From NCBI GenBank assembly GCA_052035235.1, contig JBPOHT010000030.1, forward strand, positions 62,001 to 126,000: DNA of 64,000 bases, read 5' to 3'. Positions 7,832 to 15,309 of the stretch are shown in pieces; positions within the stretch are counted from its first letter, which is position 1; each line of letters begins with the position of its first letter. The notes beneath the pieces are model-generated. The model ran no database searches and was not told where the DNA came from. It worked only from the letters and a program-made list of their open reading frames with translations. Origin of the DNA: Solimonas_A sp052035235. GTDB lineage: Bacteria > Pseudomonadota > Gammaproteobacteria > Nevskiales > Nevskiaceae. The position numbers and the translations under genes are program-made.

Positions 7832-9003
7832 TCAACAATTCCAAATTGTATCGAAGGGAAATTCTGGAAATTAACTTCTCCGCCAGAACCCGTTTGTCCG
7901 TCAATGTAATTGATGCGGCCACGTTGCACCACTGCATTCCAGACGTGACCTTTGGAGCCGTTCCTGTTCATCCCATAGATGACAGCGACGGTGCCTTGCG
8001 GCGATCGCATTAGTTCCGCTTCCAAAGCCTTCCTTGTCGTCCATCCGCTAAGCTTAGTCCCAAAAAAGCCCTCCAACTCCGAAAAGGGAACTCCCTCGTC
8101 ACGTGGCAGTGCACTGGATCTTGCCCCACTTTTCAAGAGTGAATTCACAACAAAGGTACAGTTCGCACAGTTGTTCATCGATTTCTTGGGATTGACATGT
8201 CGAGCCGTTCCTGCAGAAGGAAGCTCGCTGTTCACCCCAGCGCCGGAAGTAGTAGAACGACTATCAGTGGCATCCTGATCTTCGCTCCGCGAATTTGTTA
8301 CAGGCGTCACGGAGTCAACCCTGGACTTCCGGGAAATGCCAATGTCGTGGCTGCCATCTCGCGTTGTGAATGGTTGTTGCGCAGTCCTGGCTTCAGGCAT
8401 CACTCGCGCGAGAGCGTCGGCAATAATTTTGTGCCACTCCGTTTTCCCGGAAGACCGTGCCAGATGGGGCGCCTCCTCCAGCACACCTTGCGAAGGCTGA
8501 AGCTTCTTCCTTGCTGCCGGCCGACCATGGCCGGCAACGAATGCAGCCGACGCGGCTAGCACGGGGTTTCCGGTGATCTCCCCCACCTCCTCCGTGACCA
8601 TCGAGGCGACACCTCCGCGGACGCCCGTCTCTGCAGCAAGTATTGGACTTGTCCGCAAGCCAAAGGCCGCCCCAGCCCCTCCGCGGCCAAAGGCGAATGC
8701 CGCCCGACCTGCTCCGGATTCCGACTCCACCGGACCCATCAAGGCACCGGTACGCGACAGTTGGCCGGCAATCCAGTCTCCGCTGCCGACCACCCGCGAG
8801 CGATCCAGCAGATCAGGGGCCAGATCCTGCCGACCCAAAAAGCCCGCGGCGGTCCCGTATCCCGCCAATCCAAGGTCTGCGACATTGGCTACGGTATCGA
8901 CCGGCAGCCCGAACAGATCTGCTGAAAGGCCGCGCTGCACGCCTGCCAGTCCGGATAGGCCAACACCTTGAAGGCGGGTTGGAGCCTTGTTGTCTTGAGG
9001 CAT
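7828..9003 (-). CDS. Phage virion-like protein with C-terminal papain-fold (deamidase-type) toxin domain
   Basis: 391 residues. Residues 1-165 are glycine- and alanine-rich, with several weak hydrophobic helices (LFGLPVDTVANVADLGLAG, AAFAFGRGGAGAAFG). They resemble internal or ejection proteins of short-tailed phages. A polar linker (about 165-255) leads to a C-terminal domain with NCANCTFVVNSLL (candidate nucleophile Cys) and GHVWNAVVQRG plus YIDGQTG (candidate His and Asp/Gln). This is the signature of the papain-fold toxin/glutamine deamidase family. In other systems that domain deamidates or cleaves host proteins. The N-terminal half is GC-rich and the tip AT-rich, so the gene looks like a phage gene with an acquired toxin end. 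Confidence 0.78.
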   Translation of the reverse strand: MPQDNKAPTRLQGVGLSGLAGVQRGLSADLFGLPVDTVANVADLGLAGYGTAAGFLGRQDLAPDLLDRSRVVGSGDWIAGQLSRTGALMGPVESESGAGRAAFAFGRGGAGAAFGLRTSPILAAETGVRGGVASMVTEEVGEITGNPVLAASAAFVAGHGRPAARKKLQPSQGVLEEAPHLARSSGKTEWHKIIADALARVMPEARTAQQPFTTRDGSHDIGISRKSRVDSVTPVTNSRSEDQDATDSRSTTSGAGVNSELPSAGTARHVNPKKSMNNCANCTFVVNSLLKSGARSSALPRDEGVPFSELEGFFGTKLSGWTTRKALEAELMRSPQGTVAVIYGMNRNGSKGHVWNAVVQRGRINYIDGQTGSGGEVNFQNFPSIQFGIVE

Positions 9004-9024
9004 GGTGAGGTCGTATGGAAAGCC

Positions 9025-9053
9025 GTAAGAAAAAAGCCCCGGTTTCCCGGGGC
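9025..9053 (-). terminator. Factor-independent terminator before the toxin gene
   Basis: On the minus strand a seven-base-pair GC stem (GCCCCGG with CCGGGGC) and a run of six T residues end about 25 bases before the ATG of the toxin gene at 9003. There is little room for a promoter between the terminator and that ATG, so the toxin needs either read-through or a promoter within the terminator region. Confidence 0.8.
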
Positions 9054-9072
9054 CTCGTGACCGCCTCGCCGC

Positions 9073-9204
9073 TTATTTCTTCTGATGCGAGCCGGTCTCG
9101 CAGTAGGCCTTGCGGCCACCGCCCTTCTTGCGCGTGCCGTCCGGTGTGGCGCCGGGCTGGGTGTAGGGGTTCACCGGCTTGGCGAGCTTTTCCTTGCAGT
9201 TCAT
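9073..9204 (-). CDS. Small basic phage protein
   Basis: 43 residues from the ATG at 9204, with an AAGGA-type site just upstream; an earlier in-frame ATG at 9261 has no such site. The sequence is rich in Lys, Gly and Pro (PVNPYTQPGATPDG, RKKGGGRK), with no predicted membrane segment. It lies between the capsid gene and a terminator. It may be a virion decoration or structural peptide. No family is recognised. Confidence 0.5.
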   Translation of the reverse strand: MNCKEKLAKPVNPYTQPGATPDGTRKKGGGRKAYCETGSHQKK

Positions 9205-9272
9205 GAGAGTTCCTTGAGTTGATGGATTCAATACGGCGCAGGATGAGAGAGTTACAGACACCCTCTCCCCTG

Positions 9273-9298
9273 CCCCTCTCCCGCAAGCGGGAGAGGGG
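9273..9298. repeat. REP-like palindrome of the CCCTCTCCCGC type
   Basis: A perfect inverted repeat with 12-base arms (CCCCTCTCCCGC and its complement, loop AA) lies between the major capsid gene and the small gene after it. The same palindrome family recurs at 15745, 17713, 17807, 19739 and 19838. Confidence 0.85.
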
Positions 9299-9311
9299 AT
9301 TTACAGCGGGC

Positions 9312-10265
9312 TTACAGCGCCGACAGGTCCGGCGTGACGCGGCCCAGGGCCAGGTAGCGGGGCTCCACCACCTTGTAGCCGTACACCGCCAGGCCACGGA
9401 TGGCGGAGGCGAACTTGGTCTGCAGGCGGATCACCTCGGCGTTGATGAACTGGTTGGCCCAGGTCACGCCGTCCTTGTGGCCGGCGACGATCGGGGTCAC
9501 GTTCAGCGCGGCGTCGGTGTAGTCGGCCAGCTGGTTGGACTCGTACAGCGTCAGGCCGTCGATGGTGCCCAGGCGGCCGTTGCGGATCACGCCCTCGGCG
9601 TCGCCGGTGATCAGCGCCGACTTCACGTCAGTGTTCTTCAGGATGGTGCAGAACCAGGCCGGCAGCACCACCCAGCGGCCCACCTTTGAGACGCCCTGCT
9701 CGGTCAGCGCCTGGTTCATGCGCATGAGGAACTTGATGGCGTTGTCGGCGTCGATCACCACCGGCGCGCCCACGGCGCCCAGGTCGATGGCGCCGGACTT
9801 CTTGCCGGCGCTGGCGCCCTGGTTGTCGGCGTGGATGTCCAGGATGATGTCGGACAGGAACTCCGCGTCCTGCTTGAGCACCACCTGCTCGGCGGCGTCC
9901 TCGGCGTACATGTCCATCAGGCCCATGTCGCTCTGGATGCGGTCCACGTCGTCCAGCACCACGGCGTAGTACTTGCCCTTGTTGAGCTCCAGCTCGGTGG
10001 CGCTTTCCTCCGGCGTCTCGTAGGAGATGTCGAGGTTCTTCTGGTAGTCGCCCACCGAGACGTCCGGCGTGCGGCGGATGATCACCTTGTCGCCCAGGCG
10101 GGTGACTTCACCCTCCCAGTCGTTGCTGGTGATCTCGCCGCAGACGGTCATGTCGTAGTGCTTGACGGTGGCCTTCTGCGAGAACAGCGTCGGGATGACC
10201 TTCGACGTGCCCGCGCCGTTGGCGGAAAGATTCGGGTAGGTGCCCGAGATCGGCATGTTTGCCAT
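9312..10265 (-). CDS. Major capsid protein
   Basis: 317 residues from the ATG at 10265 (AAGGAT upstream). It follows the scaffold gene directly, as usual in short-tailed phages. The start MANMPISGTYPNLSANGAG, the segment EVTRLGDKVIIRRTPDVSV, and the C-terminal GVTWANQFINAEVIRLQ with AIRGLAVYGYKVVEP fit an HK97-fold coat protein of the P22-coat-like group. VTRLGDKV..R..PDVSV and the late GYKVVEP are recurrent in that group. No deletion or frameshift is visible. The gap before it holds a REP pair. Confidence 0.82.
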   Translation of the reverse strand: MANMPISGTYPNLSANGAGTSKVIPTLFSQKATVKHYDMTVCGEITSNDWEGEVTRLGDKVIIRRTPDVSVGDYQKNLDISYETPEESATELELNKGKYYAVVLDDVDRIQSDMGLMDMYAEDAAEQVVLKQDAEFLSDIILDIHADNQGASAGKKSGAIDLGAVGAPVVIDADNAIKFLMRMNQALTEQGVSKVGRWVVLPAWFCTILKNTDVKSALITGDAEGVIRNGRLGTIDGLTLYESNQLADYTDAALNVTPIVAGHKDGVTWANQFINAEVIRLQTKFASAIRGLAVYGYKVVEPRYLALGRVTPDLSAL

Positions 10266-10322
10266 GTGTGTTGATCCTTGTGTTGGTTGATGGTTGAAAC
10301 TCAATGGGCTAACCGCCCCTTG

Positions 10323-10433
10323 CCGTCCGTTCGTGCTGAGCCCGTCGAAGCGCGGACGGGCCACCCCTTCGGCCAGCCGGGTAGCCGCTCACCCTTCGAT
10401 CCTTCGACAAGCTCAGGACTTCAGGGCGAACGG
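10323..10433. repeat. Pair of inverted TTCGACAAGCTCAGG-type REP elements
   Basis: Two copies of the common proteobacterial element (one at about 10323-10359 with CGTTCGTGCTGAGCCCGTCG, one at about 10392-10433 with CCTTCGACAAGCTCAGGACT) face each other. Together they fill most of the 180 bases between the scaffold and capsid genes. Confidence 0.75.
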
Positions 10434-10445
10434 CTTTTGGGGGCT

Positions 10446-11420
10446 TCAGCCGATCCGGCCGGCCACGTAGGCCTCGTCGATCTGCCGCTGCATCGCCGCC
10501 TGCTCCTGCGCACGGCCGCGGTAACGGCCACGGGCCACGTCGGCCTGGAACTGGCGGATCTGGGCCTGGCTGATGGCCGGGCGCGGGTCCGGCGGGTTGC
10601 CGCCGTCGGGCGAGCCGTCCGGCAGCAGGCGCTTGCTGGGATCACGCACGCCGGCGCGCGCGCCCTGGCTGCGCAGGTAGTCGCGGAACAGGCGGGCCAC
10701 GCGGCCGGCGTCGCGGCGCTGCTCCAGGCGGTGCAGCAAGGCCTGGCGCTCTTCGCCGGTGGCCTCGTCGCTCTCCGCCAGGTAGCCCAGGAAGCGCGGG
10801 TCGGCGTTGACCTGCTCCCACTCCGGCACCTGCCGCGCCAGATCGGCGATGAAGCCGTCATAGGCGCCCTGCTGCTGGCTGCGCTGCGTCTGCGCCACGC
10901 GCTCGCGCGTGTCCTCCAGCTCCTGGCGCAGCGGCGCCAGCGAGGATTCCATGGCGCTCTGCAGCTGCGGCTGCAGCGTGTGCTGCGCCGCGCGCAGCAC
11001 CGCACGCAGGTGGTCCTCGCCGTAGTGCTCGATCTGCTCGGCGCTGAAGTGCTGCGCCAGGTCCAGCCCCGCCACCGGGTCGCGCCCGGCATCGATCTGG
11101 CCCTGCAGCCCGGCCAGCTGGCGCTGCATCTGCTGCAGCTGCGCCGCCTGGCCCTGCTGCTCCCGCGCGCGCTCCTCCCGTTCCCGGCGCAACAGGCCCT
11201 CTGTGGTCTGGAAGCGCGCGCGCCAGTAGTCCGGCGTGGAGCCCGGGTCCGGCAGTGCCGCCTCGGCGGCCGGCTCGTCCGCGGGCTCCACCGCTGGCAC
11301 CGGCTCCGTGTCGGGAGCGAGTGCCGGTGCGGGGTCCGGGCCGGGCTGGGCCAGCTGCGCCTCCAGTTCGCTGGCGGCGGCGATCTGCTTCTGGATATTC
11401 CTCGGGTAACGTCGGCTCAT
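10446..11420 (-). CDS. Phage scaffolding protein
   Basis: 324 residues from the ATG at 11420. A Pro/Ala/Glu-rich acidic N-terminus (residues 20-65) is followed by a long Gln- and Arg-rich coiled coil (about 70-190, for example QGQAAQLQQMQRQLAGLQGQ), with more helix to the end. This composition, plus the position directly before the major capsid gene, fits an internal scaffold that guides procapsid assembly and is then released. A promoter and terminator block lies immediately upstream. Function is inferred from composition and gene order. Confidence 0.78.
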   Translation of the reverse strand: MSRRYPRNIQKQIAAASELEAQLAQPGPDPAPALAPDTEPVPAVEPADEPAAEAALPDPGSTPDYWRARFQTTEGLLRREREERAREQQGQAAQLQQMQRQLAGLQGQIDAGRDPVAGLDLAQHFSAEQIEHYGEDHLRAVLRAAQHTLQPQLQSAMESSLAPLRQELEDTRERVAQTQRSQQQGAYDGFIADLARQVPEWEQVNADPRFLGYLAESDEATGEERQALLHRLEQRRDAGRVARLFRDYLRSQGARAGVRDPSKRLLPDGSPDGGNPPDPRPAISQAQIRQFQADVARGRYRGRAQEQAAMQRQIDEAYVAGRIG

Positions 11421-11490
11421 CTTGGGTTTTCTCCACGCCGCAACGCGCCGGGTCCCGGGACGGGTCGGCGCTGCGGCGCTTGGGTGGGTG

Positions 11491-11523
11491 GAAACGAAAA
11501 AGCCCAGCACGATGGCTGGGCTT
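11491..11523 (-). terminator. Terminator just downstream of the late promoter before the scaffold gene
   Basis: On the minus strand a nine-base-pair stem (AAGCCCAGC with GCTGGGCTT, loop of six) is followed by TTTTTCG. The stem begins about 27 bases after the predicted start site of the promoter at 11557-11585 and about 70 bases before the scaffold ATG, so transcripts should end here unless they are antiterminated. Confidence 0.78.
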
Positions 11524-11534
11524 GGGCGAGCTGC

Positions 11535-11600
11535 GGACGCAAGCTCTCTGGGGTCTATTTTACGCGGGTGCCTGGGGAACTCCTAACGGAGTTCCGTATT
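11535..11600 (-). promoter_or_regulatory. Late promoter with repressor operator, copy A
   Basis: On the minus strand a -10 box TAAAAT (11557-11562) is preceded at 18 bases by TTAGGA (11580-11585). The latter overlaps the start of an operator-like palindrome ACGGAGTTCCGT (11586-11597). The stretch 11535-11564 matches copy B (21164-21193) at 28 of 30 positions, and 11582-11600 matches at 19 of 19. The 17 bases between match at only 6. Spacing is identical in the two copies. Such patchy conservation argues for function rather than recent duplication. Confidence 0.68.
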
Positions 11601-11745
11601 TCTGCCGGGCTTGATTCGGCAGCACCTGATCTGGCCCGGGGCATGATTTGGCGCTATTGTTTTCTGGCGCTCCGCCCAGGGCGCACCCCGAAGACGGAAG
11701 AACATCGCCGGCACCGAAAAAGCCAGCACATCCAGCCGAAACGCC

Positions 11746-12018
11746 ATGACAGACAAAACACTGCAATCACTGCGCTCGGAGATCGACCTGCTTGACGCGG
11801 AGATTGTCCGCCTCCTGGAAAAGCGCTTTGCCGTCACCAGGCAGATCGGCCAGTTGAAGGCACGCGGAGGATTGCCGCTGGTGGATGCCAGCCGGGAAAT
11901 CGCTCAGCAACAGAGATACGAGTCACTTGCCGTGGCCAGTGGCATTTCGCCCACCGTCGTTAGCGGCATCTTCCGCCTGGTCATCGATGAGGTGGTTCGC
12001 GAGCACCGCGCAGCCTAA
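11746..12018 (+). CDS. AroQ-type chorismate mutase
   Basis: 90 residues, all helical, with the AroQ pattern: LRSEIDLLDAEIVRLLEKR (Arg and active-site Lys region), then VTRQIGQLKA (second Lys) and DASREIAQQQRYESLA. It would convert chorismate to prephenate, the first step toward phenylalanine and tyrosine. It stands alone on the plus strand between the late promoter of the scaffold operon and a minus-strand cargo block, with no aromatic-pathway gene nearby. No signal peptide is present, so it is cytoplasmic. Its place inside a phage gene row is unusual and suggests cargo. Confidence 0.85.
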   Translation: MTDKTLQSLRSEIDLLDAEIVRLLEKRFAVTRQIGQLKARGGLPLVDASREIAQQQRYESLAVASGISPTVVSGIFRLVIDEVVREHRAA

Positions 12019-12107
12019 GGTTTGGTCAACGCCGAATACCGCTTGGTTGTAGGTCAGAGCGGCTGAGTCGCTCATGAATCCAGCCTTCAGGGCATGCGGA
12101 ACAGCCT

Positions 12108-12503
12108 TTATTTCCCAGGCTGCACCAAGACATTGGAGGTGCACTTCTTCCTCTTCAGAACATATCGGCCATAAGAAGCCAGCGTAGCACTGGGCGTCCA
12201 GATATCGGCCTTGACCGCGTCCAAGTCCAGAACTCCACTCTTTGGATCAAACGTGCCTCTTACCTTGTTATCAAATGAATCGCTGTATTCCATGAACAGG
12301 AGATTCCCCTGTACCTGAAAATCGCCATTGCCGAGAACTTCATGGGTCCGCTCTTCGGTAACAATTCTCAAGCCGAATCTATTGTCTCTCACCTCGAGAC
12401 AGACAGTCTTATCGGCATTCGAAAAGCTCTCAATTTCGCCCTTGGAACTGGCAGAAGCAATCCCAGTGACAAGCGGAGCAAGAAAAACGATCAAGAGCTT
12501 CAT
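12108..12503 (-). CDS. Secreted protein of unknown function
   Basis: 131 residues with a clear signal peptide (MKLLIVFLAPLVTGIASAS). The mature part is beta-rich with two cysteines (TVCLEVRD and KRKKCTS), and ends in a polar tail. No family is recognised. It is AT-rich relative to the phage genes and lies downstream of a decayed immunity-like gene, so it may be another guard protein for a toxin that acts in the periplasm, or unrelated cargo. It converges with the chorismate mutase gene. Confidence 0.65.
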   Translation of the reverse strand: MKLLIVFLAPLVTGIASASSKGEIESFSNADKTVCLEVRDNRFGLRIVTEERTHEVLGNGDFQVQGNLLFMEYSDSFDNKVRGTFDPKSGVLDLDAVKADIWTPSATLASYGRYVLKRKKCTSNVLVQPGK

Positions 12504-12693
12504 TTATTCTTCATATGAAATGAAAGAGCATCCAGGCATGCTGTAACTGGCAGTCATGCTTGGATGCAGTCGCTGCAAGTACAGTGCTTTTCCCTGCACA
12601 GGAAAGACATCGACTTTAGAGCGACAAAGGTTCTCTTTTTGCCTCCTCCAAGAGACATGTTATGCCTTTTAAATCTAAAATTTATTGATCATT

Positions 12694-13049
12694 TCAAGTA
12701 TCAGTATCCTCCAGAATATTTAGAACTTTTTCGATAGTCCCGGATACGGACTTCTGGTCATATTCTTCACTAGGCTCTCGCATTTTCAACCAGTGCAGGT
12801 AGTCAACGAATATGGATTTTTTTCCTTCCCCACAGAAAGAGCTTCATCCAATTCTAAATCTCGCACTCCAGGAGCAGATGCATCAAAGTCGTCCATCCAT
12901 GCCAGGCAAGTACCCAGGATCTATCCTGCAGAACTTTCGATTCTCAGGTACTCCTCGCACTCGATGCCGATTGCTCGGATCAGTTGCGCAATGTCCCAGT
13001 CTCTTACGAAGACGACTCTTTCACCGAAATGAATACCGCTGGTAGCCAT
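12694..13049 (-). pseudogene. Decayed small cargo gene (immunity-like), stop codon plus frameshift
   Basis: The frame starts at the ATG at 13049 (MATSGIHFGERVVFVRDWD) and meets an in-frame TAG at 12921-12923. It then continues in the same frame with ILGTCLAWMDDFDASAPG and DLELDEALSVGKEK. At a run of seven A residues (minus strand, about 12817-12823) the coding frame shifts, and FVDYLHWLKMREPSEEY runs to a TGA at 12694. Joined, the pieces make one protein of about 115 residues resembling small hypothetical proteins found as extra immunity genes. It is probably non-functional, or else a sequencing error at the A run plus a true stop. Confidence 0.55.
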
Positions 13050-13053
13050 TAAA

Positions 13054-13260
13054 CTATTCCTCGTGCAGTTCCAGGCATTCGAAAGGCTGTCGCAGCAGGG
13101 CGGCAAGGCCACCCTGGTCGACGGCATCGAGGTCCACGGGGTTGATGGTGAATGAAGCAACCCGCATCACGTAGCGGTCTGCGCCGATGATGCCAGCGTC
13201 GCGAGGGTTATCGAAAGGCGGGTCGAGACCCTCCCTACACTTGCTACGCCTTCTTTTGCG
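13054..13260 (-). pseudogene. Remnant reading frame, higher GC
   Basis: An open frame on the minus strand reads LDPPFDNPRDAGIIGADRYV, then MRVASFTINPVDLDAVDQGG and ends in LLRQPFECLELHEE with TAG at 13054-13056. The only ATG, at 13167, would give 37 residues. It looks like the C-terminal end of a larger gene left between two immunity-type genes, and it is more GC-rich than both. No family is recognised. Confidence 0.4.
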
Positions 13261-13263
13261 GGA

Positions 13264-13602
13264 TCAATATTTAACAAACATTCCTATGTCTTCGAGTGCG
13301 TCAGATATACACCCGGATACGCGAGAGTCATTCACTTTGGAATGAAGAACAGGAATCACTCTATCCCGATCAATCTTGCCGTGGATTCTTGCTACATGAC
13401 CCAAGCAGGTAGCGGCAAGGCAGGCCACATATTCGTTTTCGGATTCCAAATAATGTAGGCATTGATCCTGCACCCATCTCCAGTCATCGTCGTAGAACGC
13501 CACAGAGACCAACGCTCGGCATATTTTCTCTGGATCCAGCGAAGCGAATGCGTCGAGGGCTACTTCTCTGCCCCCCCACTGAACATCTGGATTTTCACTC
13601 AC
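13264..13602 (-). CDS. HEAT-repeat-like immunity protein
   Basis: 112 residues when started at the GTG at 13602. This start has a perfect AAGGAGG site five bases upstream and overlaps the end of the toxin gene by eight bases; the longer ATG start at 13746 lacks this. The sequence is helical repeats (FYDDDWRWVQDQCLHYLESE, ACLAATCLGHVARIHGKID, DSRVSGCISDALEDIGMF), as in small HEAT-like proteins common as immunity proteins of contact-dependent and other polymorphic toxins. It most likely binds the C-terminal tip of the protein encoded at 13595-15286. Confidence 0.75.
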   Translation of the reverse strand: MSENPDVQWGGREVALDAFASLDPEKICRALVSVAFYDDDWRWVQDQCLHYLESENEYVACLAATCLGHVARIHGKIDRDRVIPVLHSKVNDSRVSGCISDALEDIGMFVKY

Positions 13603-15286
13603 CTCCGCCTCCTTGTATGCGGCCACGTCGATCCGCCATTCCCGCCCTGCGCAGAGCGTTCTGCATGTCAATGTGCAATTGGTCCCAAGACCGGACATGT
13701 CCATGATAGGTTCCGTCTGCTGTCCTATCAAACACAATGAAATCACCCGTGTCGTAGTCGATTCCGATCCTTCGACCAGAGGAATCTTTGACTAAAACTG
13801 AACTGTCTAGGGCGTTTTGCCCGTTCTGTGGGCCTTTACTTTTCCTGCCGATATCAATGTCTTTGTGATAATCAGCAGGTTCGAAGGTTAAGCGTCGGGC
13901 GGCCCCAACGCTGTCATCAAAGGAGTCAATTTCCGACTCTTCTCTACGCGGCGGCTCTCGCGTGGGATTCTGATCCGTCTCCCCGCCGTCCCTTCGCTTC
14001 CGTTCCCGGAGGGGGGCGATATCAGCATCCGCTTTGCGACGTGCTTGTAGATGGCCTCCGGACTTAGCCCCTCCCACATTTGCAGGGGCCAGCATGGCCG
14101 GGCCTATAGCTGTGGCAATTACTTCCTTCCAATTTGCGCTGCCGGGATTCTTTACCTTCCACGCCGCATCGTTATCTTGGTGTGCCTGGGAGCGTAAAGC
14201 ACCTTTAGCTGACGGATTCGCCTGACGATATCCGCCGATCCTCGCTTCCGCTACCTGGCCGGGTGCGCCCATCAGCCCTCCTAATGCCGAGAGCAGGACG
14301 TCACCGCTTTCAATTTCTCCCCGTGACGCCCATTGTGAAGCGGCTTCGGTGACCGAAGAGATCACGGTCTGTGCAGGCAGTTGGGCGGCAAGATTGGTAA
14401 CTTCACGCCCTAAGGAATGCAGGCTGGAAGGGGCCAGCATCCGTGCACCCAGTACGCCGCCAATTCCGCCTCCTGCCGCCACGATGGACGCCTTCTTGCG
14501 GGCTTCACTGTGTGCGGTCGCCATCACGCCGGTATCGCTCATTGCCGTCTGCAGGGCTCGCTCGTTCCGCACATCGACACCCTGTCGAGACAATGAATGC
14601 ATCAGTTCAGCCGCATATTCCTGCTCGTATGCCGACTTGCTTCCGAATCCGATACCGGCGACGGCGGCGGCGCCTCTGCCGATGCTGTGTCCTCCACGCG
14701 CCAGCGATAACTGCAGAGCCATTTCCGGAGTCGCTGCCATGAGGCTTGGCGACAGAGCTCCAACAGCTCCTGCGGGGTTGGCAGCGATTGTCGCTGCCTT
14801 TTCGCGAAATCCGGTTGCCGCGGAATACTTTCTCTCGAATTCATTCTGAGGTGCGACTGACTGATCCAGCGCTTCTTTGGCAATAAGTGCCCTCTGCCGA
14901 TCCAACTGCTCCCTGATATCTGCAAGCCTGCGATCTCGCTGCCGGGAATCCTTGGGAACAAGCGGCCGCAAGCTGAGTGGGGCCTCTTCCGGCTGCAGGT
15001 ATGCCCTCTCGATCTCGACCAGGTCGCGTTCGCGTTCGATTGCCAAGCGCTGGCTCCATAGCGAGCGCGCTTGGCGCAGCCGATCCGCCAAGGTCGGATC
15101 TTCAGCCTGCTGCCACTGCTCCGGTGGCGACCCGTGGAGACTCTGCTGCAGGAAATTCTGGCCGTAGTCAGGCCCTATCAGGGCCCGGCGCTGCGGGGCG
15201 GCGGCACGGGTGGGTGTCGATGCGGACGGCGGATCGAGTACGAAACCCGGCGGCAGCACCGCCGGGTCTGGGTATTTCAGTGGCAT
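13595..15286 (-). CDS. Internal virion-like protein with C-terminal toxin-type domain
   Basis: 563 residues from the ATG at 15286. An N-terminal charged helical region (LADRLRQARSLWSQRLAIER, residues about 60-140) is followed by glycine/alanine-rich hydrophobic stretches (about 180-360, for example GRGAAAVAGIGFGS and IVAAGGGIGGVLGARM). This is the pattern of ejection proteins that cross the cell envelope. After a polar linker the last 75 residues (VLVKDSSGRRIGIDYDTG, DGTYHGHVRSWDQLH, NALRRAGM) look like a compact toxin tip of a type seen in polymorphic effectors; I cannot name the family. An immunity-type gene overlaps its stop. The linker and tip are less GC-rich than the start. Confidence 0.65.
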   Translation of the reverse strand: MPLKYPDPAVLPPGFVLDPPSASTPTRAAAPQRRALIGPDYGQNFLQQSLHGSPPEQWQQAEDPTLADRLRQARSLWSQRLAIERERDLVEIERAYLQPEEAPLSLRPLVPKDSRQRDRRLADIREQLDRQRALIAKEALDQSVAPQNEFERKYSAATGFREKAATIAANPAGAVGALSPSLMAATPEMALQLSLARGGHSIGRGAAAVAGIGFGSKSAYEQEYAAELMHSLSRQGVDVRNERALQTAMSDTGVMATAHSEARKKASIVAAGGGIGGVLGARMLAPSSLHSLGREVTNLAAQLPAQTVISSVTEAASQWASRGEIESGDVLLSALGGLMGAPGQVAEARIGGYRQANPSAKGALRSQAHQDNDAAWKVKNPGSANWKEVIATAIGPAMLAPANVGGAKSGGHLQARRKADADIAPLRERKRRDGGETDQNPTREPPRREESEIDSFDDSVGAARRLTFEPADYHKDIDIGRKSKGPQNGQNALDSSVLVKDSSGRRIGIDYDTGDFIVFDRTADGTYHGHVRSWDQLHIDMQNALRRAGMADRRGRIQGGGGE

Positions 15287-15309
15287 GGGATTCTCAATGA
15301 AGGATCTGA

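Noticed and set aside
13603..13746. Longer start (13746) for the HEAT-like immunity gene
   Set aside because: The GTG at 13602 has a perfect AAGGAGG site and overlaps the toxin stop; the extra residues of the longer frame are a shadow of the toxin end.
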